A DNA stretch of 64,000 nucleotides from SHZI01 sp964371995 (GTDB lineage Bacteria > Pseudomonadota > Gammaproteobacteria > Steroidobacterales > GCA-2729495): positions 1 through 64,000 of the forward strand of contig CAYJPG010000003.1 of NCBI GenBank assembly GCA_964371995.1, read 5' to 3'. Of the stretch, positions 18,701 through 25,270 are shown in pieces. The notes below the pieces were generated by a model. It was not told the DNA's origin. It did no database searches and saw only the letters and a list, made by a program, of their open reading frames with translations. How positions within the stretch are numbered: position 1 is the first letter of the stretch; every line of letters starts with the position of its first letter. A program made the translations under genes and the position numbers.

Positions 18701-18920
18701 AAGGCCGCAGTCCGCCGCGACCCGCAGTTACGCTGATCGGCACCGACCAGGTCGCTGCCCCAGCCGGGTCGACACCGAACTCGGCTGCGATCCGGCCAAC
18801 TGCTGCCGCACTTGCCACCTGGCTCAGCAGCATGGCGACCAGCAGTCCCGATGCACTCAATACCCGGATCAACGCGGTGCGCTGATCTGCGGGGCAGAAG
18901 CTTGCGGCGGCGTGCGGCAT
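12786..18920 (-). CDS. Secreted RHS-repeat protein with SpvB-like N-terminus and FG-GAP repeats
   Basis: A 2044-residue exported protein. Layout: signal peptide (about 1-40, LLVAMLLSQVASAAA); SpvB/TcaC-like beta domain (about 45-340, with LRPSVSLRYNSHDGDG); seven FG-GAP/VCBS calcium-type motifs between about 350 and 680 (DHDGDGDMD, EYDGDGRRD, DMDGDGLNE, DFDGDGRHD, DLNGDGLAD, DIDGDGRDD, DVDADGQTD); many YD repeats (about 1080-1600); and the RHS core end with MLTPDPMLGQ and NPASLSDPGG near 1775. The last 266 residues (from FLFGRIGK, genome about 12789-13586) are unique: an amphipathic start, a long Gly/Ala-rich hydrophobic segment and a C-terminal block with AGMHDVFQVRLDQFGG. RHS cores encapsulate C-terminal toxins in known cases; no toxin motif is recognised here. 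Confidence 0.88.
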   Translation of the reverse strand: MPHAAASFCPADQRTALIRVLSASGLLVAMLLSQVASAAAVGRIAAEFGVDPAGAATWSVPISVTAGRGGLRPSVSLRYNSHDGDGLAGAGLTLTGLSKISRCAQTIAVDGRMQGVHFGNGDRFCLDGQPLVLLSGVYGAEGAEYRTEINNLQRVVSHGQQGRGPAWFEVQHPDGLTWRYGNDVDSRIEAVGLGSEVREWAITQVRDKFGNQMLYTWNDDQATGEVLPAAIRWTADSGGAGARFRLVFLYESHPATQQRAGYTWGSRWQRSKRLQAIRYEFDAGSGFALVHSWSLNYAAPTGSQSDQLTSLRQSGPTQSLTDTELGWLNSQLSYQPDVAGATDPLAGEALFADHDGDGDMDLHVPVVVGSNRLWRVRLAGGAANNPYVGTPISTAVPADGPAYLLEYDGDGRRDLVTAGPSGSAYWYVYRSTGAGFAAGINTGLSTTVAPTLLVLDMDGDGLNELGYFNDNALYYRPNTGSGFASERATSVVQSSGSGLAPLSTATVDANVDFDGDGRHDLLVTRKPLSQYMNGVVQVYLSSGADFQSMGSDFERPISSTEECFAPDLNGDGLADLVCRDAWQRWQLQLSKGNAWSARELVDVSSIANGGIRTADIDGDGRDDLICQLDATTWRAHLANGGPTERLLSNSDPARFIDLSSGITNPSSPVQLALADVDADGQTDLVFSEANGRWHVRKRVGPRSGLLVSVTDGLGNTWRPDYAPLTSFAGYSYSGTDAAGQHLMRGGALHVVSKYTANDGVGGEYTMSYAYVNGRLDHLGRGFLGFERVRATDSRYTAIHGVSVYTETVYRQDFPYIGLPDLVTTMRSDGRKISVADPGWAVNTRAAAASDPAADYHLVLMNRETSEDYETDPDGGMLGQLLRTRTTIRTFNTNHGVPVTETVMVSSPASQAVFTTITATTLDDSLRTGQYCLGLPSVVRVTRDNAQTAALRRTTRYIWSADTCRKEMEASGEPAPLAERLLTMQIWNESGQLAEVIRTPADFSLPERKTIYGYDSWANRPVTETAVISGQASPVIRRAWRYGLDLEASETSPRGLVTSWVWDDFGRLKQESRADGPDTTVQYLSCAGDCFASRGAYQVRSTRSDGFWSTSINDAWGRAVGSEFSLTGGQSSRQLTEYDGLGRVQRQTVPYINGESQYWVDYRYDIAGRKKSEDRPVDESGSAVASTRWTSSLLTQTVRDAENRVTTQSHDAEGRLIAVSFPAGGTTAYAYTPFGEISTLSDSNGNVTTLNYDERGLQISAESADTGRRSSAWNAFGELVSQTDALSPANTISFSYDQLGRLVQRNDPGQSPTTWTFHTASGPLLGLPQRVTAPLGNTGAGFVEQYGYDAIGRRTSVSTTIDGTTYVTGYGWDALGRVATMNYPQTVDGAQVSLAYHYDSTGNLDVVEQDIGGGGSFWMRVYDLQAMDAVGRRRHVRLGSYSQIDEQHIYDRASTRLREIRTGPGLGTDRQNYSYAWDKVGNLLQRQDLRQGISEEFSYDEQNRLSSARRNGVQSLALSYDPAGRIHSKSDAGTYSYAAAHPGAVVAVSGGPAGSLSFGYDANGNMTSRNGKTLSWTAAQLPKRINYGASDYAEFDYGPDRQRIRQIARTGGSTVTTWYIGPHFEVQQSGSNRRYRSNIFVNGEAILSQVEQSNPLAFDAYFVHRDHQGSVDALSRFVGTGPQQIAPRFDVFGKRRNADWTADPAGARYADTQFTRRGYTGHEHLDNVRLIHMNGRLQDPLLGVMLTPDPMLGQLGNSQSLGRYAYVTNNPASLSDPGGFLFGRIGKFFKRAIRGFGSLLQRTVRNYGRDIAAAVAAYYTAGAVSEAYMAATPTASLAAGDTLGAVAGGAVAGGVSTGEARGVLVGAAGGAAFGAMGVAYGDTWNAERVLLSGTAGGALAEAGGGDFRQGFMFAGGAAGFAWGYQEIVNYGATWESGGPAQIKNRYTMPRSGVNNFGGAVRVIDPTSFWNEGGSLSRFMNRIPGMNAIAGMHDVFQVRLDQFGGSHFGSILRGGSNIPGMPVAAALTYPALLQGVPAVMMAMDED

Positions 18921-19133
18921 GTTTGTCTCCGGCCAATGTCTGACGGAGGCTCATATAAACAGCCGCACACCACACGCAGCGACGTCGATAAACGCGGGCT
19001 TCATCCGGTTTATGGTCCGGCGAAACAAATACAGTGAAAGACACCAGTAAGCGCTCGCGCGACAAAAATACGCCTGCATGAAAGCTGCAATGCTAGTCTT
19101 GAACGACGCAGAACCCCGAGGGAGCGCGCAGCG

Positions 19134-19895
19134 ATGAAGAAGTTTCTGAAGTACGGCGTGAGCGGATTCGTGCTGCTGCTGGTACTGCTGACCGGTGGCT
19201 TTTATGCCTGGGGCGAGATGTCGCTGGCCAGGCCAACGGCTGCGGCGCTGGCGGCCATGCAATCCGATGATCGCGTCACCGTCGAGGACGGCAAATACCT
19301 GAGCTTCAGGCCTGCGACGGGCGAGCCCACCCTGGGCGTTATCTTTTATCCCGGTGCGAACTGCGATATCCGCGGCTATGCGCCGGTGTTCCGTCGCCTG
19401 GCAAACCGCGGCTATCTGGTGGTGGATGTGCAGATGCCACGGAATTTTGCGATTTTTGCACCGGACCGCGCCGACGACGTGCGCGCGGCCTGGCCGAATA
19501 TCAGGCATTGGGTCATCGCCGGTCATTCGATGGGCGGCGCTATGGCCGGCTATTACGCCTTTCATCACCAGAAAGAGCTGGCCGGACTGATCATCTGGGA
19601 TTCCTATCCGCCTGAACAGGACAGTCTCGCCGACTCGGATCTGCCGGTCTGGCACATCCACCGTGCGACGCTCGTCGGCGCTCCACCGGAAAAGTTCGAG
19701 GAAATGCGCCACCTCTTTCCGGTCTCCAGCACCTGGGTTCCGGTGCCCGGCGGGATTCACATGTACTTCGGATCTTTCGACGGCGGTGGCTACAAGGAAC
19801 AGTGGACGCCGAAGATCTCTCGTGAGGCGCAGCAGGACATCGTGGTTACGGCCATGCTGAACGCGCTGCAGACGATAGCCGCGTCGGGACGCTGA
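19134..19895 (+). CDS. Membrane-anchored alpha/beta hydrolase
   Basis: A 253-residue protein with an N-terminal membrane anchor (FVLLLVLLTGGFYAW) and an alpha/beta-hydrolase core. The nucleophile elbow is GHSMGG (Ser132), the likely catalytic His is 209 (PGGIHMYFG), and an Asp around 156 or 168 could complete the triad; the oxyanion strand is VIFYPGANCD. It resembles the 'alpha/beta hydrolase fold-5' group, dienelactone-hydrolase-like enzymes of unknown substrate. GGGAG precedes the ATG. It is transcribed divergently from the RHS gene and converges on the DnaJ/PilZ gene. Confidence 0.8.
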   Translation: MKKFLKYGVSGFVLLLVLLTGGFYAWGEMSLARPTAAALAAMQSDDRVTVEDGKYLSFRPATGEPTLGVIFYPGANCDIRGYAPVFRRLANRGYLVVDVQMPRNFAIFAPDRADDVRAAWPNIRHWVIAGHSMGGAMAGYYAFHHQKELAGLIIWDSYPPEQDSLADSDLPVWHIHRATLVGAPPEKFEEMRHLFPVSSTWVPVPGGIHMYFGSFDGGGYKEQWTPKISREAQQDIVVTAMLNALQTIAASGR

Positions 19896-19911
19896 GCGCC
19901 CTGAAAACGCC

Positions 19912-20598
19912 TCAGGCCTTTTCCGACAGGAACGCGCCGCGTGAGCGGCGAAAGTACACCGTCAGGTACTCGGCACGCACCATCCAGCGGAAGTCCGGAT
20001 CATCTGAGGCGGTACAGGCAACCACGCGCACCACCGCACTGAGCGGATCACAGGCGAGCTTGAGCAGCTGGGAGGGAACCACCGCACCGACGGTGACAAA
20101 CTGCAGCCCGCCCAGCGAGATGTCGCGCGTTTCACCACTGAATGGTCCCTGTAGCGGCCAACCATGAAAAAAATTGAGTGCATGGCGCCGGGCCAGACGG
20201 CTCGAGGCGCGTTTGCCGATCGTTTCCATGCGCTGGCGTGATGCCTGCCGCAGCGGGCTGCCGCAGGCCGCACACATGGCCTCGCGCGGAATCTGTTCGG
20301 TATAGCCGTGTGCTGTGCGGCAATAAATGCAGGCCGGTTGGCGCATGGCAGCCGTAATCGATGTATCTGCCGTGGCAGCCGGTTCAGTGGCCCCCCGCCG
20401 GTCATATTCGGCCCGCCTGGCTGCATCCATGAGGGTTTGATAGGCCTCATTGATCAGCGTGGCATTCCACTGGTCGCCGCCCAGATCGGGGTGCATACGC
20501 AGCTTCTGCATCAGGGTCCGGTAGCTGGATTTGATGATTTCCGTCGGCGCATCGGGCTGAACGTGCAGGATGCGATAGTAGTTGCGCCGGTTCTCCAT
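19912..20598 (-). CDS. DnaJ-zinc-PilZ fusion protein
   Basis: A 228-residue three-part protein. Residues 5-68 are a J domain with intact HPD (36-38), which in J proteins stimulates Hsp70/DnaK ATPase. Residues 90-112 carry two C-x-x-C pairs (C90/C93, C109/C112), likely a zinc knuckle. Residues about 120-215 resemble a PilZ domain, with R-rich entry (KRASSRLARRHALNF) and the D-x-S-x-x-G motif (TRDISLGGLQF), the c-di-GMP-binding signature. This would link c-di-GMP to a DnaK-type chaperone. The J and zinc assignments are firm; the PilZ assignment rests on the short motifs. Confidence 0.75.
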   Translation of the reverse strand: MENRRNYYRILHVQPDAPTEIIKSSYRTLMQKLRMHPDLGGDQWNATLINEAYQTLMDAARRAEYDRRGATEPAATADTSITAAMRQPACIYCRTAHGYTEQIPREAMCAACGSPLRQASRQRMETIGKRASSRLARRHALNFFHGWPLQGPFSGETRDISLGGLQFVTVGAVVPSQLLKLACDPLSAVVRVVACTASDDPDFRWMVRAEYLTVYFRRSRGAFLSEKA

Positions 20599-20649
20599 GG
20601 CTCAATAGGTTAAATTGCCAGCGCAGACCGGTCTAGCGTATCCTGCCGT

Positions 20650-20946
20650 ATGGCCGTTTCGAACTCCGTTCCCCAGCCTTCGCCGCTGGACGCTGATCCT
20701 TTTGCCCTGCAGTCGATCACCAAGGCCGAACCGCCTTCCGGTGTCGACACCAGCAACTGGCATCGTTACGTTATTACACAGGGGCACAACACCATCGTTG
20801 GCCATCTGCAGGGCAACCATGCCAGCATTGAGCGTTCGGTACAGGAAATCGTCGAGCGCCTCAACGAAAGGCGCCGGGGCAAGACCGGCCGGGTACACCT
20901 GAGCCCGGGGCGCAAGAAGAAAGCCGTTACGCAGGACGAGTCGTAA
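20650..20946 (+). CDS. Conserved small hypothetical protein
   Basis: A 98-residue soluble, basic protein with no signal peptide. The centre (WHRYVITQGHNTIVGHLQGN) is compact and is followed by a probable helix (ERSVQEIVERLNERRRG) and a lysine-rich tail. Codon use is like the neighbours. It is divergent from the DnaJ/PilZ gene and its 3' end overlaps the converging MATE gene by 20 bases. I do not recognise the family. Confidence 0.55.
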   Translation: MAVSNSVPQPSPLDADPFALQSITKAEPPSGVDTSNWHRYVITQGHNTIVGHLQGNHASIERSVQEIVERLNERRRGKTGRVHLSPGRKKKAVTQDES

Positions 20947-22306
20947 GCGGATTGTCGGCTACCGCCTCACGGTAGACCAGACGTAACCAGAACACACCGA
21001 TCCCGCCAGCGATCGCGTTGGCGGAAGCCGCCGCAATGAAGATGCCGACCAGGCCAAAGAACTGCGACAGCAGCCAGGCCAGCGGTGCATAGACGGCAAT
21101 GGTTCGTGACATTGAAATCCACATCGCCGCCACCGGCTTGCCCAGTGCATTCAGCGACCCGTTTACGCTCATCGCACAGCCAAGCGCGATATAGCTGATC
21201 GGCACCACATGCATTTGCAGCAGTGCCGTGTCTCTGGCCACACCCTGCAAGCCAAACAGGTCGACGACAAATCCGCCGAACAGCAGCAGGAATGCGCCGA
21301 TAGCCAGTCCGTAGAACAGCGAGAAGCGGTAAGCGAAGCGGATGCCATCGCCGACACGGTCCAGACGCCGCGCACCGAAATTCTGGCCAACAAACGGCGT
21401 CATACCTGCCGACAGAGCCATCATCGACAGCAGCGACAGCCCCTCGATGCGCGAAGCGATACCGAAGCCGGCGACCGACTCCTGGCCGAAGGTCGCGATC
21501 TGATGCGTGATAAAGGCCGTCGTGATCGGCGAAACGAGGCTGCTGGTCAAAGACGGCAGGCCCACATGCAGGATGCGCCGCCATGAATCCATGATGAGGT
21601 GCAGGTCCAGCGTCCTGATATTCACCAGATGCTCGCGGTACATCACGAAAAACATCGAGGCGAACATGGTCAGGATGTTCGCTATCACCCCGCCCAGCGC
21701 CGCGCCCTCGATCTCCATGCGCGGGAAACCGAACAGGCCGAAGATGAGGACCGGATCGATGCAGATATTCAGTATCGCCGCCGTAGACATGATCATCGCC
21801 GGCCGCTTGGCATCCCCGGAAGCGCGCAGCACCGAGTTGGCGATCATCGGGGCCACGACAAAGATGCCGCCCCAGTAATAAATGCGCATGTAGCGATGGA
21901 TGTGCGGCAGGATATTCTCGTCCGCGCCGAGCAGCCGGAACACCGGATCGATCGTCAGCAGACCGATGGCAAGGATCACCGCACCGCACAGCACGCCGAG
22001 CAACATCGCATGCGTGGTAATACGTTTGATCTGATCGCGATCTTCGGCGCCAAACAGTCTGGACACCACCGAGGAGGTCCCGACACCCAGCGACATGGCC
22101 ATCGCACCGACGATGAAGCTCACCGGAAAGGTGAAGGTGATGGCCGCAAGCTGCTCGGTACTGACCCGCGCGATGAAAAACGCCCCGGCCAGGTTATTGG
22201 TAACTATGGCAATCATGCCGAGCATCATCGGCAGCATCAGCGACAGGATCGCCTTGCTGACCGGGCCTTCGGTTAGTCTCGCACGCTTTCCAGCCGGTGG
22301 TTTCAT
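20927..22306 (-). CDS. MATE family efflux transporter
   Basis: A 459-residue inner-membrane antiporter with 12 predicted helices in two six-helix halves. The N-half begins with SKAILSLMLPMMLGMIAIVTNN, a typical MATE helix-1 entry; VGTSSVVSRLFGAED and MTPFVGQNFGARRLDRV are the conserved loops of the two halves. Members export cationic drugs or metabolites using Na+ or H+. It begins 6 bases after the dgt stop, so it is the last gene of the aroK-aroB-dgt transcript. Confidence 0.92.
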   Translation of the reverse strand: MKPPAGKRARLTEGPVSKAILSLMLPMMLGMIAIVTNNLAGAFFIARVSTEQLAAITFTFPVSFIVGAMAMSLGVGTSSVVSRLFGAEDRDQIKRITTHAMLLGVLCGAVILAIGLLTIDPVFRLLGADENILPHIHRYMRIYYWGGIFVVAPMIANSVLRASGDAKRPAMIMSTAAILNICIDPVLIFGLFGFPRMEIEGAALGGVIANILTMFASMFFVMYREHLVNIRTLDLHLIMDSWRRILHVGLPSLTSSLVSPITTAFITHQIATFGQESVAGFGIASRIEGLSLLSMMALSAGMTPFVGQNFGARRLDRVGDGIRFAYRFSLFYGLAIGAFLLLFGGFVVDLFGLQGVARDTALLQMHVVPISYIALGCAMSVNGSLNALGKPVAAMWISMSRTIAVYAPLAWLLSQFFGLVGIFIAAASANAIAGGIGVFWLRLVYREAVADNPLTTRPA

Positions 22307-22312
22307 GGTTCG

Positions 22313-23524
22313 CTACAGTCCCTGGGTCTCTGCATTGGCATCAATAAGGCGCCGGTACTCGGCATAGGCGTAGCGGTCTGTCATGCCGGCCACGTAGTCG
22401 GCAATCGCCAGAGCCCGGCCCGGCTCGCCACGCTCAGCTTCCCATTGACGCGCCCGCGTCGCGTGTTCAGCCGGCATCGCTTCGGGGCTGTTCATGTAAA
22501 AGGCGAACAGTTCTTTCAGCATGTCCTGCGCGCGCGAGGTCACCGCAAGCACACGCTCATGCCGGTACAGCTGCCGGTGCAGAAAGCGCTTCAGAGCCAG
22601 ATGAGCCGTACGCACTGCCGGGCTCAGCGCCACCAGCGGGTGCTTCAGGGCACGCACATCCTCGATGGATTCCGGCTCCCGGGCGGCGATGTTCCTGGCG
22701 GTCGTCCCGACCAGATCGCTGACCACTTCGTTGATCATCCCGCGGATGGTTTCGTGGATCAGCGCACGGCGCGATGCCCGCGGATTGGTCTCCAGCAACG
22801 GGACATAATGACGCCGGAACAGGGGCACCGCGCACAGTGTCTCCTCGGTCAGCAGCCCGGAGCGCAATCCGTCATCCACATCGTGATTGTTGTAGGCAAT
22901 TTCGTCCGCCAGATTGACCACTTGTGCTTCCAGCCCCGGCTGATGCCGCAACAGAAACCGCTCGCCAACCGCACCGAGCCGGCGCGCATTCCGTTTTGAG
23001 CAGTGCTTGAGTATGCCCTCGCGGGTTTCAAAGCACAGGTTCAGTCCGGGAAACGCAAAGTAACGGTCTTCGAGTTCATCCACCACCCGCAGGGACTGCA
23101 GATTGTGTTCGAAACCACCCCACGGTTTCATGCACGCGTCCAGCGCATCCTCACCAGCGTGACCGAAGGGCGGGTGGCCCAGATCATGCGCCAGCGCGAT
23201 CGCCTCGATCAGCTCCTCGTTCAGATGCAGGGCACGGGCAACAGTGCGGGCGATCTGCGCGACTTCGATCGAGTGCGTGAGGCGGGTGCGGTACAGGTCG
23301 CCTTCGTGATTGATGAATACCTGGGTCTTGTAGACCAGTCGGCGGAAGCCACCGGAATGGATCACCCGGTCGCGGTCGCGCTGGAACTCACTTCGGTATG
23401 CATGCGACGGCTCCACATGCTGCCGGCCACGACCCGACTCCGCGCAGGCTGCAAAGGGCGCCAGGTGGTGGCCTGGTCCGGCGCCCGGGCCGGTCTGGCG
23501 GTTACGCGGCCGGGCCTTCTTCAC
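22313..23524 (-). CDS. dgt: Deoxyguanosinetriphosphate triphosphohydrolase-like protein
   Basis: A 403-residue HD-domain nucleotidase that removes triphosphate from dNTPs. The metal site is intact: R-x-x-x-T-H (H84, RLTHSIEV), HD at 113-114 in AHDLGHPPFGHAGE, and a downstream Asp in NLADEIAYNNHDVDDG. Length and the ending fit the dGTPase-like type-2 subfamily. The ATG overlaps the aroB stop (ATGA), a common gammaproteobacterial arrangement after aroB. Confidence 0.93.
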   Translation of the reverse strand: MKKARPRNRQTGPGAGPGHHLAPFAACAESGRGRQHVEPSHAYRSEFQRDRDRVIHSGGFRRLVYKTQVFINHEGDLYRTRLTHSIEVAQIARTVARALHLNEELIEAIALAHDLGHPPFGHAGEDALDACMKPWGGFEHNLQSLRVVDELEDRYFAFPGLNLCFETREGILKHCSKRNARRLGAVGERFLLRHQPGLEAQVVNLADEIAYNNHDVDDGLRSGLLTEETLCAVPLFRRHYVPLLETNPRASRRALIHETIRGMINEVVSDLVGTTARNIAAREPESIEDVRALKHPLVALSPAVRTAHLALKRFLHRQLYRHERVLAVTSRAQDMLKELFAFYMNSPEAMPAEHATRARQWEAERGEPGRALAIADYVAGMTDRYAYAEYRRLIDANAETQGL

Positions 23525-24615
23525 CGCACGAACTGCTCGCGCAGGAAGTCGGCGAGTTCGTGTGGCGCGTACTCAGCGGTAATTCGGCCGGCACCGATAC
23601 GGTCGAGCAGTACCAGGCGGATATGTCCGGCGATCACTTTCTTGTCCATGCCCATCGCAGCGAGGAATTTCCCCGGGTCAACCGGTGGCGGGTCAACCGG
23701 CAGATTCAGCCGACTGTAGAGACGGCGGATGCGCTCGACTGCGGCACCGTCGATGGTGCCCAGCCGCTGTGCAAACGCGGCGGCCATGCAGGTACCGGCA
23801 GCCACCGCTTCACCGTGCAACCACTCGCCATAACCGGCGTGCAATTCGATCGCATGACCGAAGGTATGGCCGAGATTGAGCAATGCGCGGCGGCCATGCT
23901 CACGTTCGTCCTGGGCGACGATTTCGGCCTTGAGTTCGCAGGACCGCCGTATCACGTGGCGCAGGGCAGCCGGATCACGTTGCAACAAGCTCTGGGTATG
24001 AGCTTCTATCCAGTCGAAAAATGCCGCATCGCCAATCAGCCCGTACTTCACCACTTCGGCCAGACCGGCGGAGAGCTCGCGGTCGGGCAAGGTCTGCAGT
24101 GTATCGGTATCGGCCAGCACACACAGCGGCTGGTGAAAGGCGCCGATGAGGTTCTTGCCGCCCGCGTGATTGACGCCGGTCTTGCCACCGACGGCGGAGT
24201 CCACCTGTGCCAGCAGGGTGGTCGGCACCTGCAGGAAATCCACGCCGCGCTGATAGATCGCCGCCGCAAAGCCGGCGATGTCGCCGACCACACCACCACC
24301 CAGCGCCACGACCACCACATCGCGCCCGTAGCGGCCGGAGACGAGCGCATCGAGTACTGCGTTCACCGTGGCCATGGTCTTGTGGCGCTCGCCGTCGGGC
24401 AGGCTGACACTGTTTACCCGGCAACCGCTCATGAGGGCGCGCAGCGGACCGAGATAAATCGGACCTACAGTGTCATTGGTCACGACCAACACGTCGCGAT
24501 GCTTCAGATACGGCTCAAGAATTTTCGGCTGCGACAGCAGGCCACTGCCGATCAGAACAGGGTAACTGCGCAGACCCAGGTCAACCGACAGGGTAATCAG
24601 CATCGTCTGTGACAT
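23521..24615 (-). CDS. aroB: 3-dehydroquinate synthase
   Basis: A 364-residue enzyme for the second step of the shikimate pathway. The start at 24615 (SQTMLITLSVDLG) is chosen because longer readings run into aroK. Characteristic NAD- and metal-binding segments are present: SLPDGERHKTM, VVVALGGGVVGDIAGFAAA, PTTLLAQVDSAVGGKTGVNH, and the zinc ligands in LNLGHTFGHAIE and WLHGEAVAAG. It lies between aroK and dgt in one minus-strand operon. Confidence 0.97.
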   Translation of the reverse strand: MSQTMLITLSVDLGLRSYPVLIGSGLLSQPKILEPYLKHRDVLVVTNDTVGPIYLGPLRALMSGCRVNSVSLPDGERHKTMATVNAVLDALVSGRYGRDVVVVALGGGVVGDIAGFAAAIYQRGVDFLQVPTTLLAQVDSAVGGKTGVNHAGGKNLIGAFHQPLCVLADTDTLQTLPDRELSAGLAEVVKYGLIGDAAFFDWIEAHTQSLLQRDPAALRHVIRRSCELKAEIVAQDEREHGRRALLNLGHTFGHAIELHAGYGEWLHGEAVAAGTCMAAAFAQRLGTIDGAAVERIRRLYSRLNLPVDPPPVDPGKFLAAMGMDKKVIAGHIRLVLLDRIGAGRITAEYAPHELADFLREQFVR

Positions 24616-24628
24616 CTGCGCATGGTAC

Positions 24629-25156
24629 TCAAGCCGGGGACCGGGCGGCGAGATACTGGCAAATCTCGTGGACCACCGAGGCCACCTTGCGGTTATCCGT
24701 GTCGACGACGAAATGCGCGATTTCCCGGAACTGCGGTTCACGCGTTGCCATCAGTCGGCTGAGGATTTCCCGCGGATTGCCGTTCTTGAGCAGCGGGCGC
24801 CGACGACCACCGCCGGTGCGCTTGAGCTGCTGATCGACACCGGTATGCAGGTAAACGACCAGGCCACGCTCGTGCAGTCTGGCCCGGCTGTCCGGATTCT
24901 GCGCAGACCCGCCACCGGTTGCCAGCACGATACCCGGCCGCTGCGTCACCTCATCGATCACCCGGCACTCGCGTTCGCGAAACCCCGCTTCGCCTTCGCG
25001 CTCGAAGATAAACGGAATATCCACACCGCTGCGCTTTTGGATGAGCTGATCGCTGTCGATGAACTCGCGGCCCAGCTCGCGCGCGAGCCGCTTGCCGACG
25101 GCCGACTTGCCCGAGCCCATCGGGCCGACGAGAAAGATGCTGGTTTCAGGCTGCAT
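24629..25156 (-). CDS. aroK: Shikimate kinase
   Basis: A 175-residue P-loop kinase that phosphorylates shikimate. Walker A is GPMGSGKS (11-18, Lys17); the shikimate-binding DSD-like segment is FIDSDQLIQKRSGVDI, and GGGSAQNP contains the G-G-G loop. It is followed after 13 bases by aroB. In relatives aroK directly follows pilQ; here a large lipoprotein gene intervenes. Confidence 0.96.
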   Translation of the reverse strand: MQPETSIFLVGPMGSGKSAVGKRLARELGREFIDSDQLIQKRSGVDIPFIFEREGEAGFRERECRVIDEVTQRPGIVLATGGGSAQNPDSRARLHERGLVVYLHTGVDQQLKRTGGGRRRPLLKNGNPREILSRLMATREPQFREIAHFVVDTDNRKVASVVHEICQYLAARSPA

Positions 25157-25214
25157 TGAAGCAGTGTTTGCGATCGGCGCAGGGCCGTCAACTGGCAGAT
25201 GCAGGCAGAGCAGA

Positions 25215-25248
25215 AAGGAACAGGCCGGCTTGCGCCGGCCTGTTCCTT
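25215..25248 (-). terminator. Perfect 15-bp stem terminator after the Ig-like lipoprotein gene
   Basis: Arms at 25215-25229 and 25234-25248 are exact inverted copies (AAGGAACAGGCCGGC and its complement) around a 4-base loop. On the minus strand the stem ends in TTCCTTT followed by CTGCTCT, a modest T-rich tail. It lies 23 bases beyond the stop of the lipoprotein gene and ahead of aroK, so it probably separates the pil transcript from the aro transcript. Confidence 0.7.
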
Positions 25249-25270
25249 ACCTTGTAACCAAACGCCGGGC

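Noticed and set aside
18951..19760. 269-codon minus-strand frame opposite the hydrolase
   Set aside because: The plus-strand hydrolase has a ribosome site, membrane anchor and GHSMGG; the minus frame has none.
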